From assembly GCA_963932145.1 (NCBI GenBank), contig OZ010571.1, positions 154,052,798-154,116,797 of the forward strand: a stretch of 64,000 bases of DNA. The letters run 5' to 3'. The DNA is from Acanthosepion lycidas (lineage: Eukaryota; Mollusca; Cephalopoda; Sepiida; Sepiidae). Position numbers and translations under genes: made by a program. Positions 1 to 12,771 of the stretch are shown here, in pieces (within the stretch, counting starts at the first letter, position 1; every line of letters begins with the position of its first letter). The notes under the pieces are model-generated. The model was not told the DNA's origin, did no database searches, and saw only the letters and a program-made list of their open reading frames with translations.

Positions 1-109
1 CCTTTTTTAAAATTATTTCTATCGCAAATACAAATAAAGTTATAAATTTTTTTAAAGTACACACAAACTTTATGGACACCCTGTATAAATGTCCATATAG
101 GCATTACAT

Positions 110-440
110 ATATCAGTACGGTGGAGTAATATCGGCTTAGAATGAGGAATTGGAGAGTTGAGTTCGAATTCCAGTCGAATCCATTACATTCACTTACATG
201 CTAATACCCTTGGGAAAGGTATGAATCCTCTTCTCACTCCAGCTATGAGTAAATAGCAAGACATACCGGTTTCTATAGCCTTGGATGGCAACTGGTCTAC
301 CGCAGAAAGAAATGACAACCTACTGCCGGAAAAAAATCTGCCTCGTCAGTTATGTATCGAAAGATACATGATCGCCTAAGCATGTATCACGCATGGCGCA
401 TAACTGGCTGAACCATACATGACTCATTTTTGTAAGTCCC
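110..440 (+). repeat. tRNA-derived SINE (Ceph-SINE-like), plus orientation
   Basis: About 330 bp that reappears in the opposite orientation at 42145-42392 with high similarity. Shared blocks include 'acttacatgctaataccctt', 'atggcaactggtctacc' and 'aaatctgcctcgtc'. The 5' part has a pol III B-box-like sequence, gttcgaattcc, at 162-172, which suggests a tRNA-derived head. Assignment to the cephalopod SINE superfamily is an inference from this structure. It sits in an intron of the EML-like gene. Confidence 0.65.
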
Positions 441-561
441 GAAACAACAAACAATTGCAATTCTCTTGTTTTTGGCGTTTATTACTAAGCAATGACAAAC
501 TACTAACAATCAGTATTTCATAATGCATATATCAAAATATCTTTTTACATATATTTTGTAG

Positions 562-3500
562 ATGAATCATACTTGGCTGCAGGAAGTCAAGATGGCAAAA
601 TTACTGTCTTCAAAGTTCTTTACGATGGACAATTTTACCGTAAACTCGGAATCCTTGATGTGAGTATTAATTAGAAACATATTTTAATTTCACTAATTAT
701 GCATAAATAGGAAAAAAAAAGAAACACAAGTACATAATAAAAATCAATGACGCTATACCTTCTTAAGAGATTTATCATTTTATATTGGAATAAATAATTT
801 AAAAGAAAAATGATGAGTTTGGTATATCTTTTGTGATTGCGAGTTAAGCATCGTAAAGAAAAACATTACATTGTATTTTATGTTTGATGCAGAAGTATCA
901 TGCCTATAAGAGAAATTTCGTTAGTAAACAACGAAAAAAGGAAAGAGTATAGAAGAAAAGGGAAGGAGTATAGAAGAAAAGAATGGAATATGGAAGAAAA
1001 GGAAGGAGTATAGAAGAAAAAGAAGGAATATAGAAAAGGAAGGAGTATAGAAGAAAAGGAACGAATATGGAAAAAGGAGTATAGAAGAAAAGGAAGAAAT
1101 ATAGAAGAAAAGGGAGGAATATAGAAAAGTAAGAAATATAGAAGAAAAGGAAGGAGTATGGAAGAAAAGGAAGGAATAGAGAAAAGGAAGGAATATAGAA
1201 GGAAAGGAAGGAGTATAGAAAAGGATGGAATATAGAAGAAAAAGGAGTATAGAAGAAAGGGAAGGAATATAGAACAAAAGAAAGGAGTATAGAAGAAAAG
1301 GAAGGAATATATAAAAGGAAGGAATATAGAAGGAAAGGAAGGAGTATAGAAGAAAAAAAAGAAATATAGAAGAAAAGGAAGGAATATAGAAAATGAAGGA
1401 ATATAGAAGAAAAGGGAGTAGTATAGAAGAAAAGGAAAGAATATAGACAGGGAAGGAATACAGAAGAAAAGGAACGAGTATAGAAGAAAAGGAACGAATG
1501 TAAAAGAAAAGGAAGTAGTATAGAAGAAAAGGGAGGAATATAGAAAAGGAAGTAATATAGAAGAAAAGGAAGGAGTATAGAAGAAAAGGAAGGAATATAG
1601 AAGAAAAGGGAGGAGTATAGAATAAAAGGAAGGAATATAGAAGAAAAGGGAGGAGTATAGAAAAAAAGGAAGGAATATAGAAGAAAAGGAATGAGTATGA
1701 AAGAAAAGGAATTAGTATAAAAGAAAAGGAAGGAATATATAGAAAAAGACGGAATATAGAAGAAAAGGAAGGAATATAGAAAAGGGAGAAGTATAGAAGA
1801 AAAGGAAGGAAGGAATATAGAAGAAAAGGGAGGAGTATAGAAAAAGGAAGGAATATAGAAGAACAAGAGGAAGTATAGAAGAAAAGGTAGGAGTATAGAA
1901 GAAAAAGAATTATAGAGAAAAAGGAAGAAATGTAGAAAAGGAAAGAATATAGAAGAAAAGAGAGGTTTATAGAAGAAAGGAAGGAATATAGAAGAAACGG
2001 AAGAATTATAGAAAGTAAGGAATATAGAAGAAAAGGAAGGAATATAGAAAAGAAAGGAATATACAAGAAAAAAGAGGAGTACAGAAGAAAAAGGAGGAAT
2101 ATAGAAAAGGAAGGAATATAGAAAAAAGTAAGGAATATAGAAGAAAAGGAAGGAATATAGAAGAAAAGGAAGGAATATAGAAGAAAAGGGAGGAGTATAG
2201 AAGAAAAGGAAGGAATATAGAAAAAAGGAAGGGATATAGAAGAAAAGGAAGGAGTATAGAAGAAAAGGAAGGAGTATAGAAGAAAAGGAAGGAGTATAAA
2301 ATAAAAGGAAGGAATATACAAAAGGAAGAAATATACAAGAAAAGGAAAGAATAGAGAAAAAAAGGAAGGAATATAGAAGAAAAGGAAGGAATATAGAAGA
2401 AAAGGGGGGAGTATAGAAGAAAAGGAAGGAATATAGAAAAGGAAGGAATATAGAAGAAAATGAAGGAGTATAGAAGAAAAGGAAGGAATACAGAAGAAAA
2501 GGCGGGAGTATAGAAGAAAAGGAAGGAATATAGAAAAGGAAGGAGTATAGAAGAAAATGAAGGAATAAAGAAGAAAAGGAAGAAATATAGAAGAAAAGGA
2601 ATGAGTATAGAAGAAAAGGAAAGAGTATAGAAGAACTAGACTGAAAGAGAAGAAAAGGAAAAAAGAATGTAGAGAAAGGGAGAGAATTACTTTATAAAAT
2701 TAATCTAATTTAAAATTCTTGTGATTCAAAATTCTATAAACAATGGAAGCCAAATTGTCTGTATTATTTGTTTTAGATGACATTTAATGGGTGTTTTAAG
2801 TTAATCTTATGATAATAAGGTAAGATCTGGGTCTGGTAATTGATTCATAAGTCCATTCTATGCGCTGTTTACAGAATTTTCTCTATAATCTACCTGTGTT
2901 CACAATTGTTTCAAAAAAGCTCAACAGATGAAGAACTTTCACATTAAAAGAGTAGAGATTCTTCTGTTGTATGAAGATTCGCTTCATACGTGATACGAAA
3001 AGAAACAAAATTAGTTAAAATCTTCAGAAATGTAAATTACAGATTTCTTTTACGTATCTTGGTGCTTTTATTTTAATTTTTTTAATGAGTTTGTAAGCAA
3101 ATATTTTTGTTCCCTCACTCGAAAATTTAAGGCTCAATATTTTCACAGATATTTTCATTCATAAAGACCATAAATTTCTGTAAACATACGGAACCGCCTT
3201 CTCATTATAGAACGGAAAATAACAAAACAGAAAATGTGCTCTTTAACAGGCTGCATGCCATCAAAGGTTGGTTGATTTTGTTTAGCGACATATCAACACC
3301 TCTATGGGTTATTTAATGCCGAAATTTAAATATTTTGTACATAATTAAATATTTTCATGGCAAAGGTATGTTTGTTAGATATATAGTTTGTAAATCATAA
3401 AACATATTGCTGATAATTTCACTATAAAAATGTACTGGCAATTTTTTTATAAAAATGTATCTTTATACTTTTTTTAGCGTGGCACTGATTGTTATTTTGC

Positions 3501-4730
3501 TATAAAATTGTACTCTTGATCGTTTGACCATTTTCTTGGTCAACAGCTCATTTAAAATAACCTGTTGATTTGTTTGAAGGGGTCACTATTTGCCCATAGC
3601 TGGGATCCTAACAGATGCTACCAGCCCGGGTCAGAGTGAACTTGGGAACAACAGCAGTCGATGTGGTTCCACCTTCCTCAAAACTTTAAATCTCCCTTGC
3701 TGCCGGATGTAGTTTATCGTCATACCGAGGACGCAATGTAAAGTGTGGGGGACCCTGATAATAAAAAAAGAAAGGCTGCTACAAAAATGAAACGAACGTA
3801 TCGGAGAATTCTTCCATCTCAATAGAGGCGAGAAGCTTATAATGTATAAAAGACATTGCAGTGCTCCTAGTATTAAAATCTGAGTTCAAATTGGCACTGG
3901 CTAATATGAAGAGAAACAGAAATGTCAGGAAGATCTGAAATTGTAATAGAGATCATGACAACTTTTGGCGCTTTCGGGATTGATAAGGTTAGCCAAATGA
4001 TAGATGATATGACAGCGGTGAAATACCGGAGAACCTCAGTAGATCTTTAATAGCACTGTCAAAGAAACAAGGTGCAAACAAATGGCAACTACATCGAACA
4101 GTCAGGTTAATGAGCCACATAACAAAACGTGTACACAAAACATATTGCATTGATTATACAAACATATCAATGATAATGTCTTTCAGTTGTGTTTCAAATA
4201 CATTTGAGCACCTCGTCCGTTAAATTACCAGCCATCGTTAAATTACCACCTGTAAAACATTTATTATTATTATTTATTTAAAAATAAAAATTATAATGTG
4301 TTTTAATAAAAATTAAGAAAATAAAAATATTAACAACTAGCAGTAGAGCCCGGCGTTGCCCGGGGATGTAACAGTAAGAGATAGATCAAGTATCGACCAT
4401 CATAAAGACTGAAAAATAAAATTGACAAAGATTATTGTTTAAGGTTGACGGACACGCATGTCTTAATTAGTTTTTTTTTTGTTTTTTTTATGAATTGGTC
4501 AAACCCAAACTCAAACAAAAACATTGTTTTCAATCGTTATTAGTCTACTGATTGAATAGAATTTTATTATAAACAATTGTCTTGTAAATGGAGTTTTTAA
4601 AGCATTCAGAATGTAAAAATAAAGAAAAAAGTGTGCAAGACACTAAGAAACACTACCTGCCAAAAAAAAAGTGAAGTTTTGTTGAAATCAGTTGAAAAAT
4701 GTAGGAAATCCGATCCCATATATAAACAAA

Positions 4731-4787
<57 letters not shown>

Positions 4788-7398
4788 AACCTGGGATTTA
4801 TAATAAGTATAACTCGATAACTCGATATTAATAAGTATAACTCGATATGAGTTGTCCCCCTTTCATTAATGCCTCTTAATCGTGTTTTCAAATTGATTTC
4901 GTGCAAAAACAATTGTGTTTTTCCAATTTTTGGCGCTGTCAGAACCACCGCAAGGTAATTTTACGCAGTCCTGTGAAGTTTTGTTGAAATCGGTTGAAAA
5001 ATGTAGGAAATCCGATCCAATATATAAACGTACACACACACACACACACACAATCTGCGTTTTATAATAAGTAAGATAATTTTTAATTAAATGAATTCTA
5101 GAATTACTATTATGATAATTGTAATACTAGTAATACTGGTATAATACTTACTGTATACCTACTTTTGCAGCCCCCTGTACATACATGTGTCATACTTCAA
5201 AGATCATTTGCGCTAGGAATTTATCTATTTGGATCTGTAATGAAAAAAAAAGTGTTTTATATTCAGCGAAATGAAACACCCCTCTGTTTTTCATTATCTT
5301 AAGGAAACATTTCTAGATAGATGGATTGACAGCAGTGAAAACAAAAAGATGCTTTGTAAAATGTTACTTTTTACAGTGGGTATTAAGAAAATAGACACCC
5401 AGAAAACAAATTTCCACATTTATTCTTAATTATTAGTTACTGTTTTTTTTTTATCATAATTCGTTTTTACTACATCTTTTACATTGTTCTTCTACGTTCG
5501 TTACTGTGCAGCGCGGGCCAGAAATCCAAACATGTATACCAAATACTGAATGATGAATTTATTATTAAATAAAGCATTATTGGGTTCGAATAATAATAGC
5601 TATTGAGTTAATATAACCAGTGGCCTTCGCTGTCTCATCAATAAGACAACTACCCGGAATGGACAGGCTATCCGAGAAGCTACCCGGAATGGACGGATAA
5701 TCGAGAAGACGCCCGGAATGGACGGGTATCCGAGAAGCTACCCAGAGTGGACTTATCCGAGAAGCCGCCGTGAACTGACAGGCTATCCGAGAAGCTACAC
5801 GGAATGAACAGGCTATCCGAGAAGCTACACGGAATGGACGGGTATCCGAGAAGCTACCCAGAATGGACAGGCTACCCGAGAAAAAAAAGGATATCGAAGC
5901 ATATTCATTTTCTACATTAGACGCTAACAAGCATAGAATGATGGTTTTAGAGTTAGAATAAAAAAAAATAAATGAAATCTAAGAAATCTAAGAAATAGTA
6001 AGACAAATTCATAAGAGTATCGGACAATAGTTAACAGTTTTGTTTTCGGGGTGTGTTTTTGTAATGCCAACTAAAAAAAAATACCCTTTATCTTTACATC
6101 TCTTTTTTTTCTTGCGTTTAACACTGCTGTAACTTCGTTATGTTTCGATATAAAAATCGATCTACACACCTAGAAGAGATCTATATACTTTCCGATCGAA
6201 ATACGATACAAAACAAGATCCTGAAAAAAATGAAGACAAAATATTGAAATATTTGTCAGTTTGCAATAAAGGCTTGTTGATTATATCTAAATTGAGACGG
6301 CACACTTATGCTACTTGGACAGAAACAGTTAATTACGAGTACCTATGTGTTTATTAAGATCCTTTTATTGGAAACTTGACCCGAGTTATCAATTTTAACA
6401 ATATACCAATGATGAATTTGATGTCATGATACTGTGGTTATCAATTTGGAAAAGGAGACCGTCAGATCATGTCCAAATCCAGATTAAAACTATTTTCATT
6501 TTCGGATGAACCCAAGTTTCTCAACACTTTATACTATTGACATCTTAACTATCGTCCTGTCATTAGCACGTCACGATGAAAGAAAACAATTGTTGACTGA
6601 GTACAGAGACAATGTACTCGTAATGATATACCCAAGCAGAGCTGCTATTTCTATTATTAACATTGACAGATGTCTGTCCTAACAATCATACATCGGACGT
6701 ATCAAAATTTAAATCTAAATGTTGAGCGTCTCTGCATCATAAACGTTTCGACGTAAATTATAATTGACATTTGTTATATTTCCTCACACAATTTCTCCTT
6801 TTGTATATATAAGATTGATTCCATCAATAAAATCATCGTCTGAAGAAATTCTTTCTCGGAACGAAACTCGTCTCTACTTAGTTTTCTATCATGAAATTCG
6901 TTATTGTTCTACGACGATATCAATTGAGTACACAAGGAATCTATTCATATTTACATACCTATGCAGATCTGCTACATCTATTGTCAGTCTTGACAAATGA
7001 CAACTATACCATTTATACCAATGCCATCCTGATTACTAAATTATAGAACGCTGGACTCTGTATAATCCGAACTGCGGGATTTTAAATCATTATAAGAACT
7101 AAATAGGAAGACTGACGGGTAAGAAGATTATATAGTATGCCTTTAAAGTGAAAACAAAAAAAAAGAAAAAAAAACATGCCTAAATGTTTTGAAAATCAGT
7201 ATTTAAAATTAAGCGTGTATTTAGAGTATTTGATATTTGTAGTACAATTTTCATTAGTATCTACGACTAAATAAAAAAATGTTTAATTGCATCTAAAATA
7301 ACAGATTCTTGTTTGTGTTAACAGTAAAACTGCGAAAAATTCTAAATCTCTTTAAATCTTCAAAATTAGATGAAAATAATATTTCTCTCTCTCTCTCT

Positions 7399-7464
<66 letters not shown>

Positions 7465-10400
7465 GATTTCAGAATGTCTCCTAATGTGGTTCTATAGCTA
7501 AGAAAACTTAAGAATACAATTTACAAATTTCTGATCGTTTTCGTTGCAGACTTTTAACATCGCTGTCAGCCATATTGACTGGTCAATGGATAGCCGCTAC
7601 ATACAATCAGAATCCACCGATCACGAATTACAATATTGTAAGCACCTTTTAATAAAGTCTGTTTCTATATTCCATTTTGCGCACTTTGTTTTTTTTATCA
7701 AAATAATGTTAAACACCATCTTAAAATTTCTTGAACGCAAATATAGCCTTTCATAAGTTTGTTTAATTCACATTGATTTTTAAGCCATATAAAAACCGAA
7801 GCTCAAATAAATTTAAAAGATATCGAACAAAAGATATAATATCGGAAATTTTGTACATTATCAGCAAAAACGCGTCTTCATAAAAAGGCCGATAGATGGC
7901 GTAGTTTTCATAATCTTTCTATAATACTTAGTTCTTACAAAAATCAACTTTAGTGAAACATTCAGTTATGATTTTCAGTTGATGTCTATGCTCCTGAAAT
8001 AAAGCATTTTCCAAATATTCAATTAATAATTCGGACGAGTGTTTTCAGTTTTATTGCTTTGATCGCTGCCTTTTGGGTGGTGGGATTTCAAATGCATATC
8101 GCCTAGATCGATGACTGGAAAACAAAACTGAAGATTAACGGATGCGATATTCACTTGAGGAATGCTGGGGAGCCCACCGGCCGAAAATAAATCTGCTAAT
8201 TTGGGTACAGTAGCGCCAATAATTGAACAAATAATAAGAATACATTATCTTAGAACTGGGAAAACATTTTCCAAGTGATGGAAATTAAATAAAATTTGCC
8301 TGCCAACTCTGTTCCTGAAAATGAATTGTTATTGTTTTGCTACCAATTTTAATTTTTAATTCGTATAAACCGAAAAAATTAAGCAGTTTATTTGTAAAAA
8401 ATCTACTGTAATTCTATTATTGTAATTTACAACTGCAAAGTCTTTAGTCTTGGCTGAAAAACGGCAAAATATAATTTTCCTTGAATAGAGGATTTGTCTC
8501 ACAGTCATTGCACTAAAAGTGGAAAATCAGGTCACATCCTAATGACTGCAGTTTTACTGAGTCTTTGTAATTATTGTATTTAAAATGTGGTTATATATAA
8601 TGATGTTGAGAATACTATAGACAGAACAGACATGTGAGTGACGAGGAAGTTTAACGGGAAAATTGGAATAAAAATCAGAGAGAAATTAGTTGAAATTTCT
8701 TGAACACATAATGAGGAAAGAAGGCTTAGAAAATTTGAATGGGCGATAGTAAAAAGCAAATATTGCAAAAAGCTACAAAGGATAGGAAGTTGTGGGGGGG
8801 GCGGACAATGATCGCCCAAATCCTGAAGGGACGCGGCACAGAAGAAGAAGAAGTAGAAGCTATTCTTACATTATCTTTGACAAAAATTCCTAGTTGTTAA
8901 AGGATTTCCCACGGCAAGTAGGAATGTCAATTTTGTGAAAATTTCCTCGAAAAAGACGTGCATCCTGACTTGTTATTTCTATCCTCGCTTATTTATCAAC
9001 TTTTTTCAATCATTTCACCTTTGGCAGGACGATAATGCTATTACGACGCAAGCGTCTACTGAGAGTGGAAAAGAACGAGAAGACTTTAGTGATGATTAAA
9101 AAAAATAAAAGAGCAGGATTCAGGACGACAGAAGATAGCGAATGACGTTGCATTTAAAGTTTGAGGATAGCAGGTGTCAAGGAAACAAGAAATCGGAAAA
9201 GAATTCCACGGACGAGAAGTACGAGTAAATAACTTATGATTGCCTCTATAGCTCATTCAACAGTAAAACAATGAGACCTAATTGCCAATCTAGTAGTGCC
9301 CTTGAATTCACGCGGTCGAGGTATCAAGGGGGAAAGCTCATTATAAGAACTGAATTGAAAAATATTTGTATTCTGGTTTCTCCTACTTCAAGATAGAATG
9401 AAAATAGTGAGGTATTATGTAAGCTATCTACTCAAGCAAAGTCTTACAAGCAAATCAACATCATCATCATTATTTAGCGAATTTTGAAATATTTTAAAAT
9501 AAACATTTTTCTTTCGTCTTTTTTTTGTGCAAAAATCATTAGATTGTAAAGTTTGTCATTGTATATCGAAAAGGCTTTTGATAATTATTTAAATTTAAGC
9601 CAATCAGTTCTGTATCTGTAAATCAAACTATTTCTCAATTATTTTTGTGCTTTTTTGGGTTTTTTTTTAGGGAATGTTATGGAACTAACAAAAGTGAAAT
9701 CAGCTCGAGTAATGAGAGATGTGGATTGGGCAAGTCATACTTGTACACTTGCTTTTACGCATTTAGGTAAATAACAAGAAATATTTTCATTCTGTGTTTT
9801 AAGTAATGTTTCAAGAGGATGATTTAGAACTGTGGATTAAACAAAGGAAACAAAAAAAGAGCGCTTTAGAAAAAAAGATATTTTTATAAAAGTTTTTCCC
9901 GGTAAAAAAAAAGTATTGATCCCATTTCCAGGTTGCCATGAATTTATTCCCTGGATCAACAATTCTGGAGTAGAATGAAAAATGACATCGTTAGCCTGAA
10001 CGATTGCAATTTCTGAAATTTCTTTGAACATCGTCAGACGTGACAAAAAGTACCCACCACTCCCCCACCACCAAAAAAAAAGAATGTGAATATTGTAATA
10101 TATTCGACAGCATGCTTTAAACTAATAAGTTAAATATAGTCCAATGCAAGTGATTTATGCTTCGGTTAAATTACGTGGTTTTGGCCATGAATACATCTAA
10201 AAGATGAATCAATTAGCTTACATGGGTCAAGGCAAAACGAATTCTGGAACCATACCGATGAGGTGTCAGCTTCAGCAGAAATAGGATCATCAACTTTCCT
10301 GAATATGACACAAACCAGAGAAAGTTTTTTTTTTAATATCATTATTTATCCAATACAAGAAGGCTCAAGAGTCACTCAGGGTAAAGAGTTACGAAATGAA

Positions 10401-12771
10401 GTAAATGCGTACGAAGAAGAAGTGCATATTATGAGGATAGGTAAGATATATAGCGTTTAACCCTAGACTTGAAGAAGTTAAGAGTTTAGTGATCGTAGAA
10501 GCACCCACCCGGGAGTCTATTTCACAATTTAACAGTTCTGAGAAAAAAAAGCGGTCTTAGACCTTAATAATGTAGTATGAAGAGAATCGGGATGTGTGTT
10601 GATTCTGTGTACGTAGCCTGGCGGGTCCTAGATGTGAAGGTCTGAATCGGTGAAACAAATGAATGTAGTTCGTCTGAACATCTACGATGAAAATAGCAAT
10701 AATAGCTAGAGCTCAGCAACGTTTTAGGAAAGGGATAATCCGGTAGAAAATGATTCATCACTCATAAGGCCGCGTAAATGAACTCTGTTAAGGCTGAAAA
10801 ATAAAGGTTGGACAGCCCTGGCCAAGATATGGCAGTGATACTCCATTTTTAGTTTGATCTGGCTCTTGTAAAAGAACAATTTCCGCAGTGGTACAAGGAA
10901 CTGATATTTTTTTCACCATCTTTAGCGATGGATTGTATATACGAATTCCACTTGAAGTCTGAAATGATCTTGAGTCCCAACAGACCGTCCCAGGCAAAGA
11001 GCTTCATTTGGATTACAACCATGAATGGAGAAAACTCACGAACTGCTCTTTAATGATGAAATGTCACTAGCTTTGATTTTGGAGGTATTAAATGTTACAA
11101 AACTGTTCCTCCCCTATTGAGCAGAGGTTAGATCAGCTGCCAGAATCTGGTCATCTAGACTTTTACAGGCGCAACCATAAACCATGGAATCGTCTACATA
11201 TATATTTACTAATGATCTGAGAATGTCTTTAGGCAGATCGTTACCATAAAGCAAAAAAACGGTAAAACCATGAAGGTAGCCTTGGGTGACGTCGTACTTT
11301 TTAGATGACTGGCAATTAACAATGACATTCATGATCAACAAACTTGATCTGGATACAATGATTCGATGGAGTAGCAAAGTCAGTCCTTTCTAGAAACCTC
11401 GTTATTGTAGTCACATGCCAGATTAATTAAGATTTTAAGATCCTTGATCGCCGCGTCAACTGGCAATTTCCAATAACGGCCTCATAATTTCTAATAATGA
11501 CCATAGAAGTTCTAACAATGACCATAGAATTTCTAATAATGACCATAGAATTTCTAATAATACTTTTAGTCATAACGTTTGTATTTCAGATTTTCTTTCC
11601 CTCTATGAGATTTCCGAGTAAAAAAGAAAAAAATGATCCCCTGATGGGTCCGGATTTTTTGCACCCTCTTATCGCTCGTGTATCTACTCTTTCGTAGTGG
11701 TCTTTTAACGTTTTATTCCTCAAACAAAATAATCATGCCTCGGAGAAAATTATTTGAAAAACAAGCGGGCAGTTCTAGATAAGCACCGTGCAAATGGGGA
11801 GGGACTGAAATTAAAAAAATAATTTAATTATTTGATACACAAGAGTAACCGTATACACATGCGTGTGCTCGTCTGTGTGTGCGTGTGTGTGTGTGTGTGC
11901 ACGTCTCTGTGTGTGTCTGCGTGCATGTGTGTTTAGCATTTACACCATGAGTAGATACCCATTTTTATTTTGTGTTCGAATTCAGAAATTAAACCTAAAA
12001 CTAAAACTTCATTTGTAAGCTTGAAAACTTAATTACTGCTATTTTAATATTTTAGGGGCCTGGTCGAATTTGGATAGCAATGAAATCCTTACTACTGTCG
12101 GCTGTTTCACTGGAAAGACAACAAATTACCTATGCGCCGGTGACAATAAAGGTCGCTTACGTCTATACAAATATCCATGTTCTTGTTACAAGGTATCTAC
12201 ATATTTTGTTACAGACGTGTTTTTCTTGTTACAATCTATCTGAACATTTTTGCAGACATGTTCTTTTTATTCCAATATATCTAAACATTCTGTTACCGAT
12301 ATGTTTTCGATTTATATTTTAAAACATCAAGAAAAATATAATTAAAATACATTTAATGTAATATTGATATAAAATTTTGCTTCCTAATAAAACATCTTTT
12401 GATATGTTGGTAAAGCACTTTCGAAAAACGTTGATGTTGTAAAAAGACCGGTGCACTTTAACAAGATATTAACAAAACGTAGTTTATTTTAGCTATAGGT
12501 CATATATACATGTTTCAGTCACACTGCTGCAAATGGCTCCGAATTGCTCGTTTACAAATTTAAGGATGATAGTACAACTGTCGTATGTTGTGTCTGCTTT
12601 ACTTATTTATTTTATGAAATTTTTTTCCAGGCAAAATTCAATGAAGAGAAACAATGTTCTTCCTCTCTCATCAATATTCAGACCTTGGACAGCAATGGTG
12701 GCCTTCTTTCTTCGGGAACGGACGCCTCCCTGATGCTATGGGCAATAGAAAGCGATGATGACAATATTTAA
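562..12771 (+). CDS. EML-family WD40 protein, C-terminal exons (5' end outside window)
   Basis: Five exons join in frame: 562-659, 7550-7637, 9671-9766, 12056-12192 and 12631-12771 (stop TAA 12769-12771). Each has AG/GT borders and agreeing phases; for example T|GG across 7637/9671 restores the Trp of LQYW. The product matches the last WD40 blades of EML proteins: YLAAGSQDGKITVF, SHIDWSMDSRYIQSES, the MRDVDWASHTCTLAF block and YPCSCYKAKF, ending in SGTDASLMLW plus a short acidic tail. EML proteins bind microtubules through a HELP motif and a tandem beta-propeller. The HELP part must lie upstream of the window. The copy is divergent: the Gly-His positions of the last blades are replaced (CSSSLI where EMLs usually have HSSHV). 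The frame is fully open across all exons, so it looks functional. Which EML paralogue it is cannot be told from this fragment. Confidence 0.87.
931..2660. repeat. Purine-rich minisatellite, about 1.7 kb
   Basis: A long tandem array of a unit near 20 bp, consensus ggaaggaatatagaagaaaa, with many length variants of 14-21 bp (units without the second agaa, or with ggagtatag). The plus strand is almost all A and G apart from the 'tat' of each unit. The minus strand stays open over hundreds of codons in two frames only because pyrimidine-rich repeats rarely form stops; these are not genes. It lies in the 6.9-kb EML intron. Confidence 0.97.
2681..4330. other. EML intron, no recognised feature
   Basis: AT-rich intronic DNA. 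A less AT-rich block at about 3570-3830 and a short open frame near 3922 were examined, but neither resembles a family I recognise. Confidence 0.5.
4332..5072 (+). repeat. Retroposon-derived repeat with two CA-tailed 3' ends
   Basis: It starts near 'agcccggcgttgcccgggg' (4348-4366). It then shows two successive copies of one module, at about 4672-4800 and 4973-5072. Each reads gttgaaatc(a/g)gttgaaaaatg, then aggaaatccgatcc, tatataaac, gtacacacaca, and a final tttataataagta. The layout resembles a non-LTR retroposon tail ending in a CA microsatellite; the family was not identified. The CA tracts are 4736-4784 and 5034-5052. Confidence 0.6.
5636..5882. repeat. Minisatellite, about 8 units of 27-30 bp
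   Basis: Consensus unit is ctacccggaatggacaggct followed by atccgagaag. Units differ by substitutions and 1-3 bp gaps. The units abut with no unique spacers. The minus-strand reading frame (RVASRIACSF-type repeats) is a by-product of the array. Confidence 0.93.
5931..7398. other. EML intron, no recognised feature
   Basis: AT-rich sequence without a convincing reading frame, splice pair or repeat family. Confidence 0.5.
7385..7463. repeat. (CT)n then (TATC)n microsatellite
   Basis: A short CT run passes into about 16 uninterrupted tatc units, ending 86 bp before the EML exon at 7550. Confidence 0.98.
7760..9660. other. EML intron, no recognised feature
   Basis: No gene-like frame. A moderately GC-richer, purine-biased stretch (about 8600-9300) looks like old repeat DNA but matches nothing I can name. 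Confidence 0.45.
10340..11470 (-). pseudogene. Jockey-like LINE reverse transcriptase fragment
   Basis: Minus-strand translations over several frames follow one another as in a non-LTR retrotransposon polymerase. First come NCQSSKKYDVTQG and FLLYGNDLPKDILRSLVNIY followed by VDD, a degenerate form of the catalytic YADD motif (about 11180-11330). Next are LLGLK, FKWNSYIQSIAKDGEK and an RPKMEY-like block (about 10800-10990). Last are the FHRRCSDELHSFV and TFTSRTRQATYTES tail (about 10610-10710) and a NSLP motif near 10400. Frames shift and stop repeatedly, so this is a dead 3' fragment without an endonuclease. It lies in the 2.3-kb EML intron, antisense to the host gene. A piece of a similar element is at 28640-29040. 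Confidence 0.8.
11866..11935. repeat. (TG)n-rich microsatellite
   Basis: Imperfect TG repeats interrupted by cg and tct, 120 bp before the EML exon at 12056. Confidence 0.9.

Noticed and set aside
162..172. Possible functional tRNA gene
   Set aside because: Only a B-box-like sequence is present. No cloverleaf could be drawn, and the whole block is repeated at 42145-42392, which fits a SINE.
904..2338. Minus-strand open frames of 320, 466 and 110 codons
   Set aside because: They are translations of the purine minisatellite (repeated FFYIPSFSSILLPF-type peptides), with no domain and no codon-level structure beyond the repeat.
4631..5051. Open frames rich in His-Thr or Cys-Val
   Set aside because: They are readings of (CA)n microsatellites.
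5577..5930. Minus-strand 117-codon frame and possible CRISPR-like array
   Set aside because: The repeat units abut without unique spacers, so it is a minisatellite in a eukaryotic intron. The frame is a by-product of the 30-bp unit.
12482..12620. Possible extra EML exon reading SHTAANGSELLVYKFKDD
   Set aside because: It is not needed: exon 12056-12192 ends in phase 0 and joins exon 12631 in phase 0, giving the expected alignment to the EML last blade. The extra sequence has no EML counterpart and no good donor.
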